Below are positions 11,576 through 23,093 of a DNA stretch of 64,000 bases, one piece after another. Source of the stretch: Molossus alvarezi (Eukaryota > Chordata > Mammalia > Chiroptera > Molossidae); NCBI GenBank assembly GCA_037176705.1, contig CM073908.1:129507430-129571429 (forward strand). Direction: 5' to 3'. Every line of letters starts with the position of its first letter. Positions within the stretch are counted from its first letter, which is position 1. The notes below the pieces were generated by a model. That model had not been told where the DNA came from. It did no database searches and was given only the letters and a program-made list of their open reading frames with translations. Made by a program: the position numbers and the translations under genes.

Positions 11576-11663
11576 ATACATATCTATCAACAATGGAATC
11601 TACAAACAAAATGAACAGGTAGAACAGAAACATTCTCATAGATACAGAGAACATTTTATTGGT

Positions 11664-11882
11664 TGCCAGTTGGGAGGGGGGTTGGGGGAATGGGTGAAAA
11701 AGGTGAAGGGATTAAGAAGTACACATTCATTGCTAGACTGACAAAACACAAAGGGAAAGGGGTTGGGGGGGGTGGGAAGAAATAAACCAAAGGACTTATA
11801 TGCATAACCAATGGACACAGACAACAGTGTAGGAAAAGGTGGGAGGGGAGCGGGAGTGGGGAGGAGGGGGTCAATGGGGGAA
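11664..11882 (+). other. HAL1 3' UTR with G-quadruplex-type tracts
   Basis: Three G-rich clusters fit G3+N1-7 spacing: about 11671-11693, 11758-11779 and 11840-11882. G-rich quadruplex-forming tracts are a known property of L1 3' UTRs. Downstream at 11890-11930 is the conserved tail CATCTGTAATACATTTTACA, an ATTAAA-like signal and poly(A). Confidence 0.65.
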
Positions 11883-12088
11883 AAATGTGGAACATCTGTA
11901 ATACATTTTACATCCAACATTAAAGATTAAAAAAAAAAAAAAAAAAGAAGACATTTGCTAAATAAACATTCCAAAAAGTAGGATTCTTTTCCCAGATAAG
12001 GCAGTAACTGAAAATTAAACTGCTGGTGGTGGGAGAGACAAGGGAAGACTTGTTCCACCAAAAAACTAAAATTCTGAGTAATTTTCTT

Positions 12089-12179
12089 TCTTTTTGCACT
12101 TTTTATTTATTTATTTTTGTTACAAATGTTTCTTCTTTTCCCCCCTGAACACCCTCCTCCCAATCCCACCCCCCCACCA
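12089..12179 (-). mobile_element. Very short L1 3'-end insertion
   Basis: About 90 bp of L1 3' UTR in reverse orientation (TTTTTGTTACAAATGTTTC, then a C-rich tract). The 15-bp TSD is CTGAGTAATTTTCTT at 12074-12088 and CTGAGCAATTTTCTT at 12180-12194. Extreme 5' truncation; non-functional. Confidence 0.9.
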
Positions 12180-12194
12180 CTGAGCAATTTTCTT

Positions 12195-13649
12195 CTCTCT
12201 TTTTTTTAAATTAAAGATTGTTTTTATATGCCTGATGTCCACTGTCAAGGTAAAGCTCTATTATCTCTATAAGAACAACATATATTCTTATCTAGGCTAT
12301 AGATATTATTAATTCCATTATAAACTCTTAAAAGTCTCATTTCGTATTTTGAAACTTTATCTGACTCCCTCACTAATTAATAGAACATATTCCCTTTTTT
12401 TAAAAATGGTATCCTATTGGCTGTTGTACCAATTAAAATTTTACCAATAATGTATGAGTCCTTTTTTTTAATAAGTAGCTATTGTATGTTGTCAAAAAAA
12501 AAAAAAGGTCAAATTAAATTATATTTGGAGCTGCAACAGTTATATTAAGGAGACGAATAAAATTTGTATAAACTTTTGACAAATGGGAAAATCATAATGG
12601 CCCTTTCAGATTAGCCATTTTATTTTTATGCAAGTATAATTTGAGTGAAATTAATGAATTTGCATTTGATCATGTTGGGTTTTTATTCATAAATAAAATG
12701 CAATTCAATTCTAAATAGTCAAAAGCAAAAGTCTTGTTTAAATTTTACATTCTAAGGGATAATTCGGGCCACCTTTTTACTTTGTCACTTTGAACTAGGT
12801 TTCTTACATCGTTCAAATTAACTAGATGCTTTACAAACCTTTAAATGTGCTCGATAACCTGGTCTCTTGTCTGACAAACTACAATCTCCACATCAATTGT
12901 TTGTAACCTGCTTTAAGCTAAATTCTAATTTCCACTTTCCTATTTCTGATTGTTGATAATTGCAACTTGCCTATCACTAAGTTTCTTAGTTAAGCCCTGG
13001 TTATAATAGATACATATTTATCTAGTTCTTTTTCTCATCTATAAGATATTTGACAGTTAATTCCATAGTCTAAGCACCATTTTGTAAGGAAAATTTCCTT
13101 GGATTGCTGATAGAATAATCCCCTTCTCAAATTTGATCAATAAAACTCTTGTTTTTATAATTAGTTATTACATTGGCTCAAACAGCTTACTAGAATCAAT
13201 CCATTCTTTTCTATTTCAAATCTCTGTACCATGTAGTGATCTTACAATTTCATTTTTTTAATTCTATCAGTCAACTCTGACTAATCTGTCTTTATAATTC
13301 ATACCCACAACCCTGAACTATTTCGGTGCCTTCTAACCAAACCCTTTCAATCTATACTATTGTTTTCCTAGCTTAATAAGACTGGAGGTAAGCCTGGTAT
13401 TTCAAATATGATACTCCCTCCCTTTAACAGGAAAGACCTAATAATTTTGTTAAAAATATACTTTATGTTCTTTTTCTGTTTTGTCCTATTAGAATATAAT
13501 ATGACTTTTTGTTTGATCTATTGTTGATACATTAAAACCAAATAAATTATACTTAATAAATCTGAAACTTTTATGTGATTCAATGTACCACTGCTGAGAT
13601 TTATGAGTAACTTCTGACAAATTATTAAATTAGTATTATATTTTATTTC
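12195..13649. other. No gene; AT-rich unassigned
   Basis: 1.45 kb of AT-rich sequence without a long frame or recognised repeat; it may contain very old transposon remains. Confidence 0.55.
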
Positions 13650-14850
13650 TTCTACATTAATTTTTATAGCATATACAGTGAAATTCACTGTTTGTGATGT
13701 ACAATTTTATCAGTTTTGACAAATGTACAGAATCATGAATCTATAACCATATTCATAATACAGAACAGTTCTATCAACTCAAAAATGTCTTCATTCTTTT
13801 TCTTTGTGGTCAATACTTTCCCCCACCCTGAACCCCCAGAAATCACTAATCTATTCTCCATTCACACAGCTTTGTTTTTTCCAGAATGTCATATAAGTAG
13901 AATCATTTAGTTCACAGTCTTTTGGCCTGTTTTTTTTCAGTTAGTAAAATGCATTAGAATTTTATTTTTTAGTTTTATTGTTAGTATTCTACCGCATGGA
14001 TGTACTATAGTTTATCTATTAACTGGTTTAAGAACACTTGGGTTCTTTTCCATGTTTCATGAGTATGAGTGAAGCTGTTATACACATCCACATACAAGTT
14101 TTTGTGTGAACTTAAGTTTTCTCTCTTTTGGGAAAAATTTGGATTTTTGGATCACAAGGTATAGGTATGTTTACCTTTATAAGAAATTGCTAAACTGTTT
14201 CTGTTTTCCAAAGTGACTATACCATTTGCATTGTATGAATGTTCAAGTTGCTCTGCATCCTCACCAGTAACTCATTTATTTAGCCATTCTAATAAACATA
14301 TGGTAGTATTTCATGGTGGTTTTAATTTGAATTTCTTTAATGAGTATGAATGGTGAGCATCATTTTATCTACTTATTTGCCATCCACATAGCTTCTTTGG
14401 TTGCGTGTATATTCAGTCCTTTAGCCCATATTTTAATCAGGTTTTTTATTTTCTCTTTGATGAATTTTGAAAGTTATATATTCTGGAAACAATTTCTTTG
14501 CCCTCTATATGATTCATAAATATTTTTGCTCTATCTGTGGCTTGTTTTTTCATTCTCTTAGCAATGTTTTTTGTTTGTTTGTTTGTTTGTTTGTTTTTTA
14601 ATATGTTGTCATTGATTTTAGAGAGAGAAGGAGGGTAAGGGAGAGAGAGAGAGAGAAACATCAGTGTGAGAGAGAAACATCGACTACTGCCACTTGCATG
14701 CACCTCAACCGGGGATCGAGCCTACAACCTGGGCATGTGCCCTAACCAGAAATCAAACCAGCAACCCTTTAGTGCATGGGACAATGCTCAACCAACTAAG
14801 CCACACTGGCTAGGGCTTAGCAGTGTGTTTTGACATTTTCAATTCCCTAT
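13650..14850 (-). mobile_element. Old L1 (L1M-type), 3' UTR and ORF2 end
   Basis: The reverse complement follows the L1M 3' region and ORF2 tail: the TTTTGACAAATGTACA-type 3' UTR, then tracts matching the conserved ORF2 end, including CCAAAGTGACTATACCATTTGC (14210) and the segment around GGTTTTAATTTGAATTTC (14316). It resumes after the SINE at 14816 with TTAGCAGTGTGTTTTGACATTTT. Many frame breaks. A similar relic lies at 60440-61230. Confidence 0.75.
14567..14815 (-). mobile_element. Ves SINE, older type, inside the L1M
   Basis: Reverse-strand Ves: the left end is a (GTTT)n-rich tail at about 14568-14596, then the GA-rich body, and the tRNA-like head at the right ending ACACTGGCTAGGGC. The TSD is CTTAGCAATG at 14557-14566 and CTTAGCAGTG at 14816-14825, matching the continuity of the host L1. 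Confidence 0.93.
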
Positions 14851-15942
14851 CAATCTTTGGGGAAGGGGAAGTGAGGCCATTGGAGAAAGTTAAGTCCTAA
14901 GAATGGGCTTGAATACCCTTCTATATATGAACTCCAAGAGATCCACATTCTCTTGACAGTCCCCACACATCATGTACCAATTTGTTGACAATTCCAGTAG
15001 AATTATTTTTAGATTTTGATCTAGTTAATTACCCTATAACTGAAGCTCTGTTGTGGCTTTGAGAAAAGTTATAAACTTTCAGTTTGTCCAGCTTTGGTGG
15101 TGATTGTTGTAAGGATGAGATACTGCTTTTCTAACTCTCTAGTCCCCAAGTGGAAACCAGAATTCCTCTTGATCTGTTCTTAGTGTGACTTTGCATTTAC
15201 TATGTTGGGGAAATATAATTAGAAAGAAAAATCTGTGAACCCAGAAACCTCTCCACAAAGGTAGAAGAGAAATAAAACAGTTTCAGTATTCATTAAGCAT
15301 TAAACTGGAATATGATGCACATCACAAGATGATCTAAAGAGATAGCAAAGACAGAAACCTCACCCTTTTACATAGCCAAGTAGATATAAACCATTATATA
15401 ACTGTTCCAAAGATAAACAATAACTTATCCTTATTTAAGAAGACTTCATAGCACCTTTTCTCACATATAGTTCATCGTAAATTCACCTGGTGATTGGAGT
15501 GACTATTTGTGTTTGGTAATGGTCTTTATCCAAAATAACAATATATATTCCCTTATCTTTATAACAGGAGTTAAGTTTGCAGCTTGGAGCCAGATGTGAG
15601 CAGACTTAGGTTCCTATCCTTTCATGGAAACTGGAGGGTGGGCGTGATATCTTCTTTCAGAATTAAGTTTTAAGGACATAGCTCCCAAGTCCTTTCAGAA
15701 ACATTCCTGGGCTGTAAAACAGGCAAGAGGCTTAATTAGATTTTGAAAAGATTTACATACATTTCAAAAAGGTGGAGAAAAATCTTATAATTTTAAAACT
15801 TCTAAAGTAAATGCTTTAAGGAAAGAAAGGAGAGGAGACTGTTTCTCTGTATCAGGGAAAATTGATTGTGCTCTTATTTGTAATTTATATTTTCCTTTAC
15901 ACCTGTAGCATCAGGAACACTTAGCCCACAACAAAAGTTTAT
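14851..15942. other. No gene; unassigned
   Basis: No recognisable frame or repeat. One small hairpin-prone AT stretch lies near 15540; nothing else can be supported. Confidence 0.5.
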
Positions 15943-15953
15943 ACAATATGTAT

Positions 15954-16077
15954 GTATGTATTCAGTTATTTATTTATTTTAAATTTATCTTTATTGTTGA
16001 AAGTATTACAAATTCCCTCCTTTTTCCCTCAACCCCCTCCTCCCCATCCCTTACCCCCACTTTCACTGCTCTGTTAC
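15954..16077 (-). mobile_element. Short L1 3'-end insertion
   Basis: Reverse-strand 3' end with TTTATCTTTATTGTTGAAAG and a C-rich tract, a different 3'-end type from the 12089-12179 insertion. The TSD ACAATATGTAT lies at 15943-15953 and 16078-16088. Confidence 0.88.
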
Positions 16078-16094
16078 ACAATATGTATTTAAGT

Positions 16095-16290
16095 GCTTTA
16101 ATTTATTTGAATTTCACAGTATCCTGTGAGGTAAGCCAGAAAGTGATTATTTTCATTGTTCCCAATTAGTAGATGAGGAAATTAAGATACGGAGAAGCCA
16201 GTTGAGTTGTCCAGTTGCACACTTCTAAGAAGAAATAAAACAAAGGTCTTTCAAATCCGGCTTCTCTGGCACCATCTCCAGTCCATAAGC
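16095..16290 (+). mobile_element. MIR SINE relic
   Basis: Matches the MIR core and 3' half in order: GTATCCTGTGAGGTAAG, then AGTAGATGAGGAAATTAAG, then the gapped region up to TCAAATCCGGCTTCTCTGGC. Diverged. Confidence 0.65.
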
Positions 16291-16454
16291 TTCTTAAAAG
16301 CTTATTAGCTGTTGATAACCCCAAATTTATGTTTGGGATCAAAGTGTACACACATGCACAATCTGCAGGTCTCAACAAACTTTTAGGATATAAAAAAAGC
16401 AACAGAGACTTAATATTTATTGTTATATTTTTTATCAATATGCATTGTCTAATG

Positions 16455-16615
16455 TCATTTATTCCCTCAACAAATATGTGTTGAATGCCTATTACATACC
16501 ACATATCATTCTAGGGGCTGGGGAAGCGGCAATGAACCAAATTGGTAAAATCCTTGCCCACATGAAACTTATGTTTTAGAGGGTAGAAAAGAGAATAATA
16601 TTAAAAAACACATTA
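16455..16615 (-). mobile_element. L2 LINE 3' end relic
   Basis: Reads as the reverse complement of the L2 3' terminus: TCAACAAATATGTGTTGAATG, ATTCTAGGGGCTGGGGAAG, AACTTATGTTTTAGAGGG. Confidence 0.7.
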
Positions 16616-16790
16616 CATGTCAGCCTGTGATATATTCAATGTAGAAAACCAATGCTGGATAAGGGAGACAAAATGTGTTAGGAAGAGCATATAAGAGCTT
16701 TTGTTTTTTGTTTGTGTAGAGGCCTGAATAAATCTAAAAACTATGATGATTTCTGGGGAAAGAGCATATAAAAAAAGGAAGAATAAGTAA

Positions 16791-16834
16791 AATATTCCTG
16801 AGGCTGGACTATATAGTCCAGCCTCAGGAATATT
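16791..16834. repeat. 44-bp perfect palindrome
   Basis: Two 22-bp arms, 16791-16812 and 16813-16834, are exact reverse complements with no spacer. The left arm begins AATATTCCTGAGG and the centre is GGACTATATAGTCC. The right arm runs directly into the T-rich tail end of the reverse-oriented Ves SINE. Confidence 0.97.
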
Positions 16835-17069
16835 TTTTTTTAATCCTCACCCGAGGATATTTTTCCATTTTTTGTACAGATAGAGTGGGAGGGAGAGAGA
16901 GAGAGAGAAACATCGATGTGAAGGGACACATCGAGTGGTTGCCACCCGCACGACCAACCAAGGCCGGGGACAAACTGCAACCGAAGTACGTGCCCTTAGC
17001 GGGAACCGAACCCGGGTCTCTCTGGACCGCAGGCCGACGCTCTAACCGCTGAGCCAAACTGGCCAGGGC
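16835..17069 (-). mobile_element. Ves SINE, younger type
   Basis: Reverse-strand full-length copy: T-rich tail at the left, CCTCACCCGAGG, GA-rich tract, CACATCGAGTGG, B box GGGAACCGAACCC, and head ending GGCCAGGGC at 17069. I find no clear TSD: the left flank is the palindrome and the right flank is a (TA)n run. Confidence 0.95.
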
Positions 17070-17221
17070 TATATATATATTTTTAAGTAACAGCAAAGAA
17101 GGTATGTGACTGGAGCTCAGTAGAGGATGAAGGAGAGGTGTCAGGGGGCAGATTATTAAGGGCCTCATAAGTGAGATCCAAAGATTTTGAGATTTGAGAA
17201 AATGATTGGTACAATCAACTA

Positions 17222-17434
17222 CTTTTTTTTTCTTTATTGATTTTAGAGAGAGAGAAGGGGAGAAGGAGAGAGAGATAGAAGCATTGAGGAGAGAGAACAA
17301 TGATTGTCCACTTCCTGCATGTCCTCCACTGGGGTATGGTTCACAACCTGGGCATGTGTCCTGACGAGAACTTGAACTGGCAACCTCTTGGTGCATGGAT
17401 TGACACTCAACCACTGAACCACATCAGCCAGGCT
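17222..17434 (-). mobile_element. Ves SINE, older type
   Basis: Reverse-strand copy with T-rich tail at 17222, GA-rich body, GGGCATGTGTCC and the head ending CACATCAGCCAGGCT. TSD not obvious. Confidence 0.9.
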
Positions 17435-17439
17435 CAAAC

Positions 17440-17835
17440 ATTTTTTTATTAAAACTTTTTTAACCTTGAACTTATTGCATGAGTCCCCATCCCACCCCCT
17501 TTGCTCACCTCAACCCTCCCCCACCTTCCCCTTCCTTGGCCTTTACCAAATTATTATCTGTGTCCATGGGATATGCATACGTATTCTTGAGCTGTTTCCT
17601 TCGCCTTCTTTATCCAGTCAACCCCCATCCCCTTCCCCTTGGAAACTAACCAGTCTGTTCCATGTATTAATGTTTCTGGTTCCATTTTGTTCATCAGTTT
17701 ATTTTGTTCATTAGATTCCACATATTAATGAAATTATATGGTATTTGTCTTTCTCTGACTGGCTTATTTCACTTAGCATAACACTTTCCAGGTCCATCCA
17801 TGCTGTCACAAATGGTAAGACTGCCTTCATTTTTA
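17440..17835 (-). mobile_element. 5'-truncated L1, 3' end
   Basis: Reverse-strand L1 3' UTR (C-rich tract at 17485-17540, TTTTGTTCATCAGTTTATTTTG) continuing into the ORF2 tail CTGACTGGCTTATTTCACTTAGC and CACTTTCCAGGTCCATCCATG. It is cut off at about 17835. Moderately diverged; it has a 3' UTR variant different from the young elements. Confidence 0.82.
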
Positions 17836-18815
17836 AAAGTTCACTCAGGCTGAGAAGACACTACTAGAGCAGGAGCACAGAGACCAGATTAGAGACTACT
17901 TGAAATTCAGCTAAATTAATGGTAAAAAATAGTGGGAAACTCCCCTGCTTTGCCTTATTGTCATAGTTTTAAAATTCACTTTTTTTCAAAATTAAAAAAA
18001 AAAAAAAATGACAGAAGTTGGAGATTCCAAAATGGCAGTGGAGTGAATGGAAGCTACACAGACCAACTCCTAGGACCAAACTGGAATTACAACTAAAATA
18101 AAGACAAATCATTGAGAGAAAGCAACAGAAAAGAAGCTTGTGAAGACCATATAACCAGGAACACTGAATCAATCCCGGTAGGATTGCAGAGGCATGGGAG
18201 GGGGCTGGCAGCCCATGGACAGCAGCGGCCTTAGCTGTGAGCAGTGCCCTCGGGTTAAACTTCCAAGCCCACTCCACAGTGCAGAGAGCAGAGACAGAGA
18301 GCTAAATAGCCACAGCCACTCACCCTGGGCTCTGGCAGAGGGAGGGCTGAATGGACTGGAACTGTGTAGGGACACTCAGGATTTGATGGGCGCTCAGAGC
18401 TTTTGCTGAGTTGCAGCCATGCAGGACAGTGGCAATCTTACTCCTTCCCAGGGCTCTGGGGAGAAGCCAGGGCCGCTCCTGTGGAGATTCAACCCCACCC
18501 AGGTGGGCCATTGAAATGCAAATTGAGGCTCATTAACAACCAACATCTGCCGTACCCTTGGGAAATCCCCTTACACTGAACACATGAGGGAGTTTTGCAT
18601 TCCACTGAGACTAATAGCCTCCAGGCAAAAAGCTAGAGAATAACTAAACCCTTACATGGCTTGCAACTCGACCCAGGATATTAAGACTTGACAGTGGGGT
18701 TTAACATGGGTCCTCCCATGATCATCCAAACCCAGTAGAGGGAGCCACAAAAAGCAGAATACCAACACCCACAGGGAATTTTTGGCAGGCTCCAAAAACA
18801 AATGAGATAGCCAAA

Positions 18816-19725
18816 ATGGTGAAACAAAGAAACAAATCTCAAATGAAAGAACAAGAGACCTCTACCAAGGATGAAATAAATAAAATGCAGTTAAGCAAGT
18901 TAACAAAGCTAGAATTCAGAGCCACAATCATGAGGAAGCTCAACAGCATGAGTAAGGACATCAACACCATGAGTAAAGACATAGAAACATTGAAAATCAA
19001 CCAATTGGAAATTAAAAACCAGCAAGAAAAAATGAAGAATGACATAACAGAAATAAAGAACATATTGAAAGGACTAAACATTAGAGTAGAGGAAGCTGAG
19101 GACCAGATCAGTGAATTAGAAGACAGGGTAGAAAAAGCCAACCAATCAGAAAACCAAAAGGAAAAAACAATTAAAAAAACAGGAAGACAGCTTAGGAGAA
19201 CTGTGGGACAACTGGAAACGAAATAATATTTGCATAATAGGAGTCCCTAAAGAAGAAGAAAATGAGCAAGGGTTAGAGAATATAGTTAAAGAAATCGTGA
19301 CAGAAAACTTTCCTAATTTGGTGAAGGAAGAAGGCATATGAGTTCAATAAGCTCAGAGAGCCCCAAGTAAGAAGAACCCAAACAGGCCCACACCAAGACA
19401 CATAGTAATTAAAATGCCCAAAATTAAAGTCAAAGAAAGAATCCTAAAGCCAGCAAGATATAAGCAACAGAATACCTACAAAGGAACCCCCATAAGGCTC
19501 TCAGCTGACTTCTCAACAGAAACACTACAGGCCAGAAGGGAATGGCATGAAGTAATCAAGGTTATGAAAAACAAGTATCTGAATCCAAGACTACTCTACG
19601 CAGCAAGGCTACCATTCAAAATAGAAGGTCAAAAAAAGAGCTTTCCAGACAAAAATAAAGGCTAAGAGAATACATTAGCACCAAACCAGCACTGCAAGAA
19701 CTGTTAAAAGGATTTCTGTAATTAG
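18816..19725 (+). pseudogene. L1 ORF1 (broken)
   Basis: RNA-binding ORF1p of L1. The frame is open from ATG at 18816 for 136 codons: a lysine-rich N-terminus (MVKQRNKSQMKEQETS) and a long heptad coiled coil (for example LTKLEFRATIMRKLNSMSK). It is lost at about 19225. The RRM is still readable in another frame (IIGVPKEEENEQG at about 19230). The C-terminal domain is open at 19414-19665 (LSADFSTETLQARREWHEV). It therefore has at least two frame changes and an in-frame stop near 19338. It shows where the HAL1 ORF1 start would normally lie. Confidence 0.9.
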
Positions 19726-21982
19726 TGGAAGAAATAGGAAGAAAAATATAATCACACTAAAAAAAAAAAAAAAAGGCAATAAATAAGTACATATCAATAA
19801 TCACCTTAAATGTAAATGGATTGAATGCTCTGATAAAAAGACACAGAGTAGCTGATTAGACAAGAAAGCATGACTCATCTATATGTTGTTGATAAGAAAC
19901 CCACCTCACAACAAAAGACTCACATAGGTTGAAAGTAAAGGGATGGAAAAAAATCATCCAAACAAACAGAAAGGGGAAAAAAAGCTGGTGTTGCAATACT
20001 CATATCTGATAAAATAAAAAATAAAAAAAAGATTTCAAAATGAAGGCCATAACAAGAGACAAAGAAGGTCATTGCATTATATTGAAAATATCTATCCAAC
20101 AGAAAGATATAACCTTGGTAAACATATATGCACCCAATGTAGGAGCACCAAACTATATTAAAAATCTTCTGGAGGACTTCGAAGGAGAAATTGACAGCAA
20201 TACAATCATAGCAGAGGACTTCAACACCTAGGTGTCATTACTGGATAGATCCTCTAGGCAAAAAATTAGCAAGGAAACAGAGACTATAAACGAAGCACTA
20301 GACCAAATGGATATAATAGATATATACAGATAATTACATCACAAAACTACAGAATTCACATTCTTTTCAAGTGCACATGGGACATTCTCAAAGATAGACC
20401 ACATATTAGGGCATAAACTAAATCTCTACAAGTTCAAGAAGATTGAAATCATATCAAGATCTTCTCAGAACTCAATGGCATAAAACTGGAAATCAATTGC
20501 AACAAGAGCATGCAAAGACATCTGAAAACATGGAGGCTAAATAGCATGTTATTAAATAATGAATGGATTACCAAGGAGATCAAGGAAGAGATTAAAAATT
20601 TCCTGGAAAAGAATGAAAATGAAGACACAACAACACAAAATTTATGGGATGCAGCGAAAACAGTTCTGAGAGGGAAGTTCATAGCACTACAGGCCTACCT
20701 CAAGAAAACAAGAAAATTTTCTAATAGACTATCAAACCTCACAACTTAAAGAACCAGAAAGGAAAAAGAAAGAAAACCCCACAGCAAGTAGAACGAAGGA
20801 AATAGTAAAGATCAGAGCAGAAATAAATAACCTAAAGACCGAAAAAAAAAAAAATTCAAAGAACCAATGAAACAAGAGCTGGTTTTTTGAAAAGATAAAC
20901 AAGGTTGATGGATCCTTAGTTAGACTCACCTATAACAAAGAGAGAGAGAACTCAAATACACAAAATCAGAAAAGAAAGAGGAGAAGTAATAACTGACACC
21001 ACAGAAATACAAATGATCATTAACAAATATCATGAACAATTATATGGCAACAAATTCAACAATCTAAGGAAAATGAACAAATTTCTAGAAACACACAGTC
21101 TCCTAAAACTGGACCAGGAAGAGATAGGAAACTTGAACAAACCAATAACAACTATGGAAATTGAAGAAGTAATCAGGGCTTTCCCAGCAAACAAAACCCA
21201 CGCCTGGATGACTTCATGGGGGAGTTTTACAGAACATTCAAAGACAAACTAACATCCATTCTCAAACTTTTTCAAAAAATCCAAGAAGGAAGACTTCTAA
21301 ACTTGTTTTATGAGGCCAGCATAATTCTAATTCCAAAACCAGAAAAAGACACTACAAAGAAAGAAAACTACAGACCAATATCACTGATAAAAATAGATGC
21401 TAAAATCCTTAACAAAATACTAGCAAATCAAATCCAGCAATACATCAAAAAAATTATTCACCATGACCAAGAGGAATTCATTCCAGGGATGCAAGGCTGG
21501 TACAATATTCGCAAATCAATAAATGTGATACACCACATAAACAAAATGAAAGATAAAAACAACAGGATATTAATAGATGCTGAAAAAGCATTCAACACAA
21601 TCCAGCATCCATTTCTGATAAAAACGCTCAGCAATCTGGGAATAGAGGTATCATATCTCGACATAATAAAGGTCATATATGAAAGACCTACAGCCAACAT
21701 TATAATCAATGGGCAAAAACTAAAAGCATTTCCCTTAAGAACGGAAATAAGACAGGGATGCCCACTTTCACCACTCTTATTTAACATAGTACTGGAAGTC
21801 TTAGCCACAGCAATCAGACAGGAAGAAAAAATTAAAGAGATCCAAATTGGAAAGGAAGAAGTGAAACTGACAATATTCAGAGATGACACGATTTTATACA
21901 TAGAAAACCCTAGACTCCATCAAAAATCTACTGGACTTAATAAATGAAATTGGCAAAGTAGCAGGATACAAAATTAATGTCA

Positions 21983-22230
21983 GCCCTGGCCAGTTTGGTT
22001 CAGCGGTTAGAGCGTCGGCCTGCGGTCCTGAGAGACCCGGGTTCGGTTCCCGCTAAGGGCACGTACCTCGGTTGCAGTTTGTCCCCTGCGCTGGTCGGTT
22101 GTGCGGGTGGCAGCCACTCGATGTGTTCCTTTCACATCGATGTTTCTCTCTCTCTCTGTTCCTCTCTCTCCCTCCCACTCTACCTGAACAAAAAATGGAA
22201 AAATGTCCTCGGGTGAGGAAAAAACAAAAA
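21983..22230 (+). mobile_element. Ves SINE in L1 ORF2
   Basis: Full-length younger-type copy with head GCCCTGGCCAGTTTGGTTC, GGGTTCGGTTCCC B box and A-rich tail. The 15-bp TSD ACAAAATTAATGTCA is perfect at 21968-21982 and 22231-22245 and is L1 ORF2 sequence. Confidence 0.97.
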
Positions 22231-22865
22231 ACAAAATTAATGTCAAAAAATCAACGGCATTTTTATACACCAACAATGAAGTCACAGAAAGAGAAACTAA
22301 AAAAAAAAAAAAAAAAAAAAAAAGACAACAAAAAAAACCAATCCATTTACAATTGTAGCAAAAAATTAGGATACCTAGGAATAAACTTAACCAAAGAAGT
22401 AAAGGTGCTATTTGCAGAAAACTACAGGACATTGAAAAAAGAAATAGAGGAAGATATAAAAATGTGGATGCACATACCTTGTTCATGGATTGGAATAATT
22501 AACATCATTAAAATGTCCATCTCACCCAAAGCAATTTATAGATTGAATGCAATCCCCACTAAATACCAATGACATACTTCACAAAACTAGAACAAATACT
22601 TCAAAAGTTCATATGGAACCAAAAAAGACCCTGAATAGCCACAGCAATCTTGATAAAGAAGGACAAAGCTGGTGGGATCCCAATACCGGATATTAGATTA
22701 TACTACAAAGGTTCTGTAATCAAAACAGCCTGATACTGGCACAAGAACAGATATCTAGACCAGTGGAACAGAACAGAGAACCCGAAAAATGACTGAAGAC
22801 AGTATCCTCAATTAATATTTGACAAAAGTCACAAGAGCATAAAATGGAGTAAAGACAGCCTCTTT

Positions 22866-23093
22866 GCGTTGGCCTGTGGACTGGAGAGTCCCGAGTTTGG
22901 TTCCTGCTAAGGGCACATACCTTGGTTGCAGTTTGTCCCTGACCCTGGTTGGGTCATGTGGGTGGCAACCACTCGATGTCACATCGATGTCTCTCTTTCT
23001 CGCTCTCTTTGTCCCTCTATCCCTCCTGCTCTATCTGAAGATAAATGCAAAAATGTCTTCAGGTGAGGATTAAAAAACAAACAAACAAAAAAC
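22866..23093 (+). mobile_element. Ves SINE, 5'-truncated, in L1 ORF2
   Basis: The copy begins inside the tRNA-like head (GCGTTGGCCTGTGGACTGG), lacking about the first 40 bp including the A box, and ends in a (CAAA)n-rich tail. The TSD is ACAGCCTCTTT at 22855-22865 and ACAGCTTCTTT at 23094-23104. Confidence 0.92.

Larger units (their letters stand above)
9490..11944 (+). mobile_element. HAL1 (half-L1) retrotransposon, full length
   Basis: A complete element flanked by the perfect 16-bp TSD AAGAAGACATTTGCTA at 9474-9489 and 11945-11960. The order is: L1-type 5' UTR starting GACTTCCGGTCAAGATGGCG (9490), a GC-rich leader to about 10640, ORF1 (10712-11575), a G-rich L1 3' UTR, and poly(A). Only about ten ORF2 start codons remain (from ATG at 11566) before the sequence joins L1 3'-terminal sequence at about 11594. 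With an intact 5' end, TSD and tail, this is a retrotransposed unit, not an L1 deleted after insertion, unless the deletion happened later by chance. HAL1 elements encode only ORF1 and depend on L1 ORF2p in trans (established knowledge). A Ves SINE has since landed in its 5' UTR. Confidence 0.92.

Noticed and set aside
16824..17414. 196-codon minus-strand frame
   Set aside because: It runs through two Ves SINEs and the gap between them; repeat translation, not a gene.
22007..22572. Overlapping 159- and 166-codon frames on both strands
   Set aside because: Created by a Ves SINE and its flanking A-tract in L1 ORF2.
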